Origin: Aequorivita sp.
GTDB lineage: Bacteria; Bacteroidota; Bacteroidia; Flavobacteriales; Flavobacteriaceae
Direction of reading: 5' to 3'
Assembly: GCA_020435825.1 (NCBI GenBank)
Contig: JAGQYY010000001.1
Coordinates: 62,702 to 126,701 of the forward strand
Length of the DNA stretch: 64,000 nucleotides
Part shown: piece by piece, positions 53,309-59,534 of the stretch
Numbering within the stretch: position 1 is the stretch's first letter
Layout: each line of letters begins with the position of its first letter
The notes under the pieces: generated by a model
Told to the model about the DNA's origin: nothing
Database searches by the model: none
The model's input: only the letters and a program-made list of their open reading frames with translations
Program-made: the position numbers and the translations under genes

Positions 53309-53914
53309 ATGAAAACCTTATTAGAAAACTCGGTGAAAAAAGCCATGGATTATTCCGAATACAACTTGCTTTTCAAACAATTAGTAGAAGTGGGCAGGAC
53401 CACTGGCGAACAAACCCAGGAGAAGATTGATTATACCAAGCTAAACTTCAGCCGTACCAAGCGATTGGACAAAACCGCTAATATTTCTGAAGAGAGTATT
53501 GAAGTTTTCAAGAACATTTCTGAAAAACAAACTTGGCTTGTAATCAGCGAACCTTGGTGTGGCGATGCTGCACAAACGCTTCCATTCCTAAACAAGATTG
53601 CGCAGCTTTCGGAAAATATCGATTTGAAGATTGTGCTTCGCGATGAAACCCCGGAATTAATGGATCGATTTTTGACAAAAGGTTCGCGCTCCATTCCTTT
53701 GGTTGTTATACTTGATGCTTCATTCAAGGTTATTAATACTTTTGGTCCCCGCTCCAAAGCTGCCACGAAATTGGTGAGTGATTACAAAGCCCATCACGGA
53801 AAAATTGATGAAGCTTTTAGGGAAATGCTGCAAGTATGGTATAATAATGACAAGGGGGTTTCAATTGTCAATGATATTTCTACTTTGGTTGTCCCTTTTA
53901 AGGAAGCTTTGTGA
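53309..53914 (+). CDS. Thioredoxin-like family protein
   Basis: 201 residues from ATG 53309. Thioredoxin fold with motif EPWCGDAAQTLP, in which the second Cys of CxxC is replaced by Ala, so it is not a disulfide reductase of the usual kind; later cis-Pro in SRSIPLVVILD. Family members are common in Bacteroidota and poorly characterised. It follows nadB by 10 bp. Confidence 0.82.
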   Translation: MKTLLENSVKKAMDYSEYNLLFKQLVEVGRTTGEQTQEKIDYTKLNFSRTKRLDKTANISEESIEVFKNISEKQTWLVISEPWCGDAAQTLPFLNKIAQLSENIDLKIVLRDETPELMDRFLTKGSRSIPLVVILDASFKVINTFGPRSKAATKLVSDYKAHHGKIDEAFREMLQVWYNNDKGVSIVNDISTLVVPFKEAL

Positions 53915-53954
53915 CAATTATCATTTACGGTAAAGTATATTTTTTACAACTTTG
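53911..53954 (+). promoter_or_regulatory. Fnr-like operator plus -7 box for the CoA-transferase
   Basis: GTGACAATTATCAT (53911-53924), 22 bp, CAACTTTG (53947-53954). The TTTG is in register. The CoA-transferase ATG at 53970 is 16 bases later. The site overlaps the stop codon of the preceding thioredoxin-like gene. Confidence 0.75.
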
Positions 53955-53969
53955 CACAAAAATAAAATT

Positions 53970-55235
53970 ATGCAAATCGTATCAGCCCAAGAGGCCGTAT
54001 CCATAGTAAAATCCAATAATCGCATATTTTTTCAGGGCGCCGCAATGACGCCCAATTTATTGATAGACACTTTGTGTGAACGCTATCGCGAACTGAAGAA
54101 TGTTGAAATTATCCAAATCCACACCCATGGTGAGGCCAAATACACCCAAGCGCCATACACAGAAGCATTTAAACTTTCAAGTTGTTTTGTAGGCGATAAT
54201 GTTAGGAAAGGCGTAAATACGATTCACGGGGATTATATTCCGGTTTTTTTAAGTGAAATCCATTGGCTTTTCAGAAGAAATATTCTGCCTTTGGATGTGG
54301 CTTTCATTCAAGTTTCGCCTCCTGATAAGCATGGTTATTGCTCGCTGGGTGTTTCTGTTGATGTTACCTTGCCCGCAATTCAAACAGCCAAAAAAGTTGT
54401 CGCTCAAATAAACCCCCAGGTTCCCAGAACGCACGGCGATGGAATTATTCACATAAAAAATATAGATTTTGCAGTTGAAATAGAAGAACCTATCCATGCT
54501 TCTAAATTAGGAACGCCAACTGAAGTTGAAGCTACCATTGGCAAGCACGTTGCTGGTTTGGTTGAGGATGGTGCTACGTTGCAAATGGGCATCGGCAATA
54601 TTCCAAATGCCGTGCTTCATAATTTGGGCAACCATAAACGATTGGGAATACACACAGAAATGTTCAGTGATGGAATACTTCCTTTGGTAGAAAAGGGAAT
54701 TATAACAGGCGAAGACAAAGAAATTAAAACAGGAAAAATAGTTACCTGTTTCGCGATGGGCACTAAGAAATTATACGATTTTATTGATGATAACCCAACT
54801 GTGCATTTTAAAGAAGCCGGTTATACAAATGACACAGCCATCATTAGAAAAAACCCCAGGGTTACCGCAATTAACAGCGCGATTGAGATTGATTTAACAG
54901 GACAGGTTTGTGCGGACAGTATTGGGATGTACCAATATTCCGGAGTGGGCGGGCAGATGGATTTTATCCGTGGCGCCTCACTTTCAGAAGGAGGGAAGCC
55001 CATTATTGCGATGCCTTCGGTAACCAATAAAGGTGTTTCCAAAATCACACCGTTTTTGAAAGAAGGGGCCAGTGTTACCACAACCAGGGCGCACGTTCAT
55101 TATGTGGTTACGGAATATGGCGTGGTGAATCTCTTTGGAAAAGGATTGGAGCAACGTGCCAAAGCGCTAATATCCATTGCGCATCCCGATCATCGGGAGG
55201 CATTGGAGAAGGCAGCAAAAAAACGGTTTCACTAA
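53970..55235 (+). CDS. Acetyl-CoA hydrolase / 4-hydroxybutyrate CoA-transferase family
   Basis: 421 residues from ATG 53970; a TTG at 53952 lies inside the promoter box and is rejected. Two CoA-transferase domains, with LQMGIGNIPNAVL and HTEMFSDGILPLVEKG near the catalytic Glu, and the later GVGGQMDFIRGA. It transfers CoA between acids such as acetate and other acyl groups. With the ADP-forming acyl-CoA synthetase it could produce ATP and acid from acyl-CoA when respiration is limited. Confidence 0.9.
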   Translation: MQIVSAQEAVSIVKSNNRIFFQGAAMTPNLLIDTLCERYRELKNVEIIQIHTHGEAKYTQAPYTEAFKLSSCFVGDNVRKGVNTIHGDYIPVFLSEIHWLFRRNILPLDVAFIQVSPPDKHGYCSLGVSVDVTLPAIQTAKKVVAQINPQVPRTHGDGIIHIKNIDFAVEIEEPIHASKLGTPTEVEATIGKHVAGLVEDGATLQMGIGNIPNAVLHNLGNHKRLGIHTEMFSDGILPLVEKGIITGEDKEIKTGKIVTCFAMGTKKLYDFIDDNPTVHFKEAGYTNDTAIIRKNPRVTAINSAIEIDLTGQVCADSIGMYQYSGVGGQMDFIRGASLSEGGKPIIAMPSVTNKGVSKITPFLKEGASVTTTRAHVHYVVTEYGVVNLFGKGLEQRAKALISIAHPDHREALEKAAKKRFH

Positions 55236-55349
55236 ATTTTTAAATATTCTTTTGGTTTTAAAAGCCTAAGGTTCTCCATACATGGACTTTAAGGTGTTTT
55301 TATACTTTTTAATTGTTGGAATTTTTTAAATTTGGGAAAAACAAACATT

Positions 55350-55778
55350 ATGTTCTCAAAAGCTTGTGAATACGGAATAAGATCGGTCCTCTTTATTGCG
55401 GAACAATCTCAACTGGATAAGCGCCCCAATATTGTCGAAATTGCCAAAGCTGTTGATTCTCCAGAACCATTTACTGCGAAAATCTGTCAACAACTTGCAC
55501 GAGCAGGAATAATCCTTTCAAAAAAAGGGCCTAATGGCGGTTTTTATTTAGAAAAAAAATCTAAACTCACGCTCGCAGAAATAGTTGCTTGTATTGATGG
55601 AGACTCTATTTTTAATGGCTGTAGTCTAGGATTACCTGAATGTTCTGCTGAGCATCCTTGTCCAGTTCACGATCAGTTTAATGAAGTTAGGAAGGGATTG
55701 AAAAAGATGTGTGAAAATACTACCGTAATGCAACTTTCTGAAAAACTTCGGAATGGAGAGACATTTTTGAAACTATAA
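55350..55778 (+). CDS. Rrf2 family regulator with Cys triad
   Basis: 142 residues from ATG 55350 (MFSKACEYGIRS); the HTH spans the first 60 residues. The cluster-binding loop GCSLGLPECSAEHPCPVH has spacing C-x6-C-x5-C, as in Fe-S-containing Rrf2 proteins such as NsrR and IscR. Probably senses NO or iron-sulfur state. Upstream TAAATTTG (55327-55334) is a likely -7 box. Confidence 0.9.
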   Translation: MFSKACEYGIRSVLFIAEQSQLDKRPNIVEIAKAVDSPEPFTAKICQQLARAGIILSKKGPNGGFYLEKKSKLTLAEIVACIDGDSIFNGCSLGLPECSAEHPCPVHDQFNEVRKGLKKMCENTTVMQLSEKLRNGETFLKL

Positions 55779-55814
55779 CATTAATAAAACCAATATGATA
55801 ACAAGAATAATTTA

Positions 55815-55857
55815 TTTCTGATAACTTTATCAGAAATAGGATATTTATGTATCTTTG
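55815..55857 (+). promoter_or_regulatory. Palindromic operator and promoter of the second Rrf2 gene
   Basis: Perfect inverted repeat TTTCTGATAA-CT-TTATCAGAAA (55815-55836), then -7 box TATCTTTG (55850-55857). The palindrome covers the -33 region, a repressor position. Its TGA-N8-TCA core differs from the Fnr-like TGA-N6-TCA. A likely Rrf2 binding site. Confidence 0.6.
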
Positions 55858-55875
55858 CTTCGTGTAAAATTGGTT

Positions 55876-56310
55876 ATGTTTTCAAAAGCTTGTCAATATG
55901 GAATAAAAGCAACGGTGTATATAGCCTCACAATCCTCTTTGGGCAATCGCGTTAGTTTGAAGGATATTGCCTTTAACATCAATTCTCCAGAAGCATTTAC
56001 CGCAAAGATCTTGCATCAATTAGCCAAGAGTGATATACTCGATTCGTTAAAAGGCCCTACAGGTGGTTTTGTAATACCTAAGGGTAGGGCAGAGACCATT
56101 AAGTTGAGCGATATTGTTTCAGCAATAGATGGGGATTCTATCTATATGGGCTGTGCTCTCGGATTTGAATCTTGTGATGTGCTACAACCTTGCCCAATGC
56201 ACAATAAGTTTGCAGGAATCAGGGACGACTTGAAAAAAATGCTTCAAAACACCAGTCTTTATGAATTGGCCCACGGGTTGGACGACGGAATGTCCTTTTT
56301 AAAAAGATAA
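55876..56310 (+). CDS. Rrf2 family regulator with Cys triad (second copy)
   Basis: 144 residues from ATG 55876 (MFSKACQYGIKATVYIASQS), paralogous to the gene at 55350. Same ligand spacing C-x6-C-x5-C (GCALGFESCDVLQPCPMH). Followed 3 bp later by a hemerythrin gene, so the pair is probably an NO-responsive regulator with its effector. Confidence 0.9.
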   Translation: MFSKACQYGIKATVYIASQSSLGNRVSLKDIAFNINSPEAFTAKILHQLAKSDILDSLKGPTGGFVIPKGRAETIKLSDIVSAIDGDSIYMGCALGFESCDVLQPCPMHNKFAGIRDDLKKMLQNTSLYELAHGLDDGMSFLKR

Positions 56311-56313
56311 TCT

Positions 56314-56778
56314 ATGGAAAAGAAAAAACCTATAAAACGCCATAAAGCTTTGCAACCGTTTAGTAGGCAACATCATTTTGGATTGCTGTTCAGTTGGAAA
56401 TTACGGAAAGGTTTCAGTAAAAATGTTGAAATAGGACGTATGCAGGAATTTGCAAAGTGGTTTTATGAATACGAAATTAAACCTCATTTCAACGATGAGG
56501 AAAAATATCTTTTCCCAATACTTGGTGCAAATAATGAGTTAATTGAACGAGCCCTGAAGGAACATAGACGAATAAAGAGATTGTTTGCCAATAGCAATAG
56601 TCCAGAAAAATCACTTCATCAATTGGAGGAGGAACTCGATTCCCATATCCGGTTTGAAGAACGCGTACTTTTTAATGAAATCCAAAATGTAGCAACAGAG
56701 GCGCAACTTGAAAAAATAGAGGAAATCCACAACGGTATAGAAAAATCCCCAGATTATCACGATCCCTTTTGGGAATAG
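56314..56778 (+). CDS. Hemerythrin-domain protein
   Basis: 154 residues, four-helix bundle with diiron ligand motifs RQHHFGLLFSWKLR, HFNDEEKYLFP, LKEHRRIKRLF and HIRFEERVLFNEI. It likely binds O2 or NO or protects iron centres. It forms a unit with the upstream Rrf2 gene. Confidence 0.9.
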   Translation: MEKKKPIKRHKALQPFSRQHHFGLLFSWKLRKGFSKNVEIGRMQEFAKWFYEYEIKPHFNDEEKYLFPILGANNELIERALKEHRRIKRLFANSNSPEKSLHQLEEELDSHIRFEERVLFNEIQNVATEAQLEKIEEIHNGIEKSPDYHDPFWE

Positions 56779-56822
56779 ATTTTTTTAACAAAATTTATTT
56801 ATTGTTAATTGGTTATACACTT

Positions 56823-56985
56823 AGAAGTCATCTTGACTTTTTTCAATTGGCTAAAAAATGGCTCTTTTGAGCCTGCTTTTCGTCTTTTTATCCTTTCGTA
56901 ACGCTGCTATGAAACTCAAAGAAGCCTTCAATCAAACTCAAAACTGCTCATTTTCGCTTCAATCAAAAAAGTCAAGATGACTTCT
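56823..56985. mobile_element. MITE-like element with 21-bp perfect inverted termini
   Basis: Left arm 56823-56843 (AGAAGTCATCTTGACTTTTT plus T) and right arm 56965-56985 are exact reverse complements over 21 bp. The 163-bp unit has no open frame. An internal hairpin GGCTC-TTTT-GAGCC (56860-56873) is followed by T-rich DNA and may terminate the hemerythrin transcript. This fills most of the 56779-57090 gap. No flanking target duplication was found with confidence. Confidence 0.65.
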
Positions 56986-56997
56986 TAAATTAATTTC

Positions 56998-57011
56998 TGA
57001 CAAAAGTGTCA
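56998..57011 (+). promoter_or_regulatory. Second dyad upstream of the RIC gene
   Basis: TGACA-AAAG-TGTCA, centre 18 bp upstream of the Fnr-like dyad of the same promoter. It has an N8 spacing between TGA and TCA, as does the Rrf2 palindrome at 55815. It could bind a different regulator. Confidence 0.45.
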
Positions 57012-57015
57012 TTTT

Positions 57016-57059
57016 ATGATTTAAGTCATATTTTGCCCCTTTTTTTATACTGAAATTTG
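57016..57059 (+). promoter_or_regulatory. Fnr-like operator plus -7 box for the RIC gene
   Basis: Perfect dyad ATGATTTAAGTCAT (57016-57029), 22 bp, GAAATTTG (57052-57059). The RIC ATG at 57091 is 31 bases later. Confidence 0.78.
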
Positions 57060-57090
57060 CAGCATCATTATTCATTAAAAGTTTAAAATT

Positions 57091-57816
57091 ATGACAACAC
57101 TTCAAGAACGTACCGTAGCTGATGTGGTTACGGAAAATATAAAAGCAGCCCATATTTTCAAAAAGCACGGAATAGACTTTTGCTGTGGTGGAGGCATTAG
57201 CATTGCCCGTGCCTGCGAAAAAGCTAACATAGATCCTTCAATTATAGAGGCAGAGCTTTTGAACCTGGATAGCATTCAGGACCGTGCTCACGACTACAAC
57301 AGTTGGAAGCTAGACTTTTTGACAGATCATATTATAAATGTTCACCATCATTATGTAGAGGAGAGCAGCCCTCTTTTACTACAATATTCCAAACGTGTGA
57401 ACCATGTTCATGGCCACCACTATACTGAACTTGCCGAAATTGAAGCTTTGGTAACACAAGTTGTTCAAGCTATGGCGGCACACCAAAAAAAGGAAGAACT
57501 GATACTATTCCCTTTCATTAAAAAACTTGTAATTGCCGAACGCGAAAACAGCGAAGTACCTCCAATCCATTTTGGCACTGTGGAAAACCCAATAAAAATG
57601 ATGGAAGAGGAGCATGAGGAAGCCGGTGAGATTTTGCGTAAGATTTCAAAATTAAGCAACAACTATACACCACCACAAGGCGCTTGCAACACTTATCGCG
57701 CATTTTACGCAAAGCTTGATGAGTTTGAGCAGGATTTGCACCAGCACATACACTTGGAAAACAATATTCTTTTTCCAAAAGCTTTGAACTTGGAAAAGAA
57801 ACTTAAAAAAGCTTAA
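57091..57816 (+). CDS. ric: Iron-sulfur cluster repair protein RIC (YtfE/ScdA)
   Basis: 241 residues. The N-terminal ScdA domain has the Cys pair in IDFCCGGG (residues 29-36), and a hemerythrin-like diiron domain has His/Glu ligands in LTDHIINVHHHYVEE, MAAHQKKEELILFP, EEEHEEAGEIL and HIHLENNILFP. Repairs Fe-S and diiron centres damaged by NO. The Fnr-like operator and the neighbourhood fit NO stress during denitrification. Confidence 0.94.
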   Translation: MTTLQERTVADVVTENIKAAHIFKKHGIDFCCGGGISIARACEKANIDPSIIEAELLNLDSIQDRAHDYNSWKLDFLTDHIINVHHHYVEESSPLLLQYSKRVNHVHGHHYTELAEIEALVTQVVQAMAAHQKKEELILFPFIKKLVIAERENSEVPPIHFGTVENPIKMMEEEHEEAGEILRKISKLSNNYTPPQGACNTYRAFYAKLDEFEQDLHQHIHLENNILFPKALNLEKKLKKA

Positions 57817-57874
57817 TTCTATAAAAGAGTATCCCCAGCCCCAAATCTGGATTTTTATTTGATTGGTTTTTAGG

Positions 57875-57931
57875 ACAGCCCGGAAGATTGGCAACTTTGA
57901 ATGTTTGCTGCCAAATTCCGGACTGTTTTTT
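57875..57931 (+). terminator. Rho-independent terminator after RIC gene
   Basis: Long bulged stem: ACAG, CCGGAA and TTGGCA (57875-57893) pair with TGCCAA, TTCCGG and CTGT (57909-57926), followed by T5. It ends 12 bases before the next gene. Confidence 0.75.
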
Positions 57932-57942
57932 AATTTTACGTC

Positions 57943-59160
57943 TTGATAGATTTAAAGAAACATATCGGCATAGCCTTGGCCTATTTTTTGGTCGTTGCAT
58001 TAATGGGCGTTTTGTTAAGGCTCTATGTTGTTATATCACTTCCTTTTAATTATAAGTTTTTACTTCACGCTCATTCCCACACCGCCTTATTGGGCTGGGT
58101 TTATTTGGGATTGACTACCTTGATTTACAAAATCTTTCTTTCTGAGGCAGAGAAACCGAAGCTTTACAAACACATTTTTATATTTACGAATGTTTGTATT
58201 TTAGGAATGTTGGTAACCTTTCCAATTCAGGGATACGCACTGTTTTCCATTATTTTCTCCACACTTTTCTTATTCGCTTCCTACTGGTTTTCGTGGTTTG
58301 CAATGAAGCATATTCCGCAGAAATTTAAAAATCGCTTTTCGTGGAAACTTATAAAAACAGCACTTTTATACCTAGTCCTTTCCAGCATTGGTCCGTGGAC
58401 AATTGGCGGAGTGATGGCAACCTTGGGACCCGAATCAATTTGGTACAAGACCTCCATTTACTTCTACCTTCATTTTCAGTACAACGGTTGGTTTATTTTG
58501 GCACTTTTGGGCGTGCTGTTTTATATTTTTGAAGAAAAAGGAATTCAGTTCAACCCTGAAAAACTGAAATCATTTTTTCTACTTTTAAATTTTGGTGTGC
58601 TTTTCACTGTGTTCCTTTCGGCACTATGGTTTGTTCCTCCTATTGTTTTTTACATACTTGGATTGACTGGGGCAGTGGCTCAAATATTGGCTTTTTTTGA
58701 ACTTTATTTATTGCTTAAAGATTATTTCATTCTAATAAAAAAATCATTTGCTCCAATTTGTTTTTTTCTTCTGAAAATAGCTGGAAGTTTACTCATTTTA
58801 AAGCTGTTGATGCAACTCTTTTCAGCATTTCCTTATATCGCGAATTTAGCTTATCAACTTAAAGATTTTGTAATTGGATATCTGCATTTGGTTTTTCTGG
58901 GAATCGTAATCACAACATTACTTGCTTTTCTGAGCAATTTTAAACTGATAAGGCTTCCCAAAAGTTTTGTATGGATCTTCGTTTTTGCCTTTATGACAAC
59001 TGAATTTTTAATTTTTTATAACGCCTTTGCCCTTTGGCTGAACCTTCCGTTCATTCCAAATCATTATTTGCTTTTAGCAATTTTGAGTTTGACTTTTCCT
59101 ATATCGGTTGCAATTCTTTTTTTAAAAAATATTTCAAAAGCGTATCCTAAGAACGGTTAA
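57943..59160 (+). CDS. Heme-copper-oxidase-like membrane protein without the HH pair, TTG start
   Basis: 405 residues, about 12 hydrophobic helices; no named family recognised. Patterns recall subunit I: helix II LHAHSHTALLGWVYLGL (His42, 44, 46), helix VI YLHFQYNGWF (His177, compare HLWVEGVWE of NorB with Glu replaced by Asn) and helix X GYLHLVFLGI (His315). The helix VII HH pair is absent, so a binuclear centre is unlikely; heme b binding is possible. TTG 57943 is the only start near the first helix. It lies between RIC and cco genes, suggesting a role in NO or oxygen handling. Confidence 0.6.
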   Translation: MIDLKKHIGIALAYFLVVALMGVLLRLYVVISLPFNYKFLLHAHSHTALLGWVYLGLTTLIYKIFLSEAEKPKLYKHIFIFTNVCILGMLVTFPIQGYALFSIIFSTLFLFASYWFSWFAMKHIPQKFKNRFSWKLIKTALLYLVLSSIGPWTIGGVMATLGPESIWYKTSIYFYLHFQYNGWFILALLGVLFYIFEEKGIQFNPEKLKSFFLLLNFGVLFTVFLSALWFVPPIVFYILGLTGAVAQILAFFELYLLLKDYFILIKKSFAPICFFLLKIAGSLLILKLLMQLFSAFPYIANLAYQLKDFVIGYLHLVFLGIVITTLLAFLSNFKLIRLPKSFVWIFVFAFMTTEFLIFYNAFALWLNLPFIPNHYLLLAILSLTFPISVAILFLKNISKAYPKNG

Positions 59161-59229
59161 AATTGCTTACATTGAATCACTTTATTTAGCACATTTACAG
59201 ATGTTTATTAATCAATTAAATTTTGAGAT

Positions 59230-59439
59230 ATGAAAAAAAACATGGGCGGCACAGACCGCACAATTAGACTGCTTATAGCTGCAATAGTAGTGGCTTTGTA
59301 TTATTTTGGTGTTATTAGCGGAACATTGGCTATTGTGTTGCTTGTATTTGCTGCTATTTTTGTTTTAACAAGTTTCATTAGTTTTTGTCCACTTTACACA
59401 CTTTTTGGAATAAATACCTGTAAGGTCAAGAAAAGTTAA
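59230..59439 (+). CDS. DUF2892 small membrane protein
   Basis: 69 residues, two helices; starts MKKNMGGTDRTIRLLIAAIV and ends with the pattern SFCPLYTLFGINTCKVK typical of DUF2892. Function unknown. Second such gene in the window (see 7353). It stands just upstream of the cco genes on the same strand. Confidence 0.82.
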   Translation: MKKNMGGTDRTIRLLIAAIVVALYYFGVISGTLAIVLLVFAAIFVLTSFISFCPLYTLFGINTCKVKKS

Positions 59440-59461
59440 AATATCGTGGTAAATAGCTTTA

Positions 59462-59505
59462 GTGATATTTGTCATTTTTTGAACAGCTTATATTACTAAA
59501 CTTTG
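59462..59505 (+). promoter_or_regulatory. Fnr-like operator plus -7 box for ccoI
   Basis: GTGATATTTGTCAT (59462-59475), 22 bp, AAACTTTG (59498-59505); TTTG in exact register. The ccoI ATG is 30 bases after the box. Confidence 0.75.
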
Positions 59506-59534
59506 TGTCAGTATAACGAGCAAATTTAAGATTG

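Noticed and set aside
55815..55836. Rrf2 palindrome as another Fnr-like site
   Set aside because: TGA and TCA are separated by 8 rather than 6 bases and the distance to the -7 box differs (centre to last G 31.5 instead of 36.5 bp).
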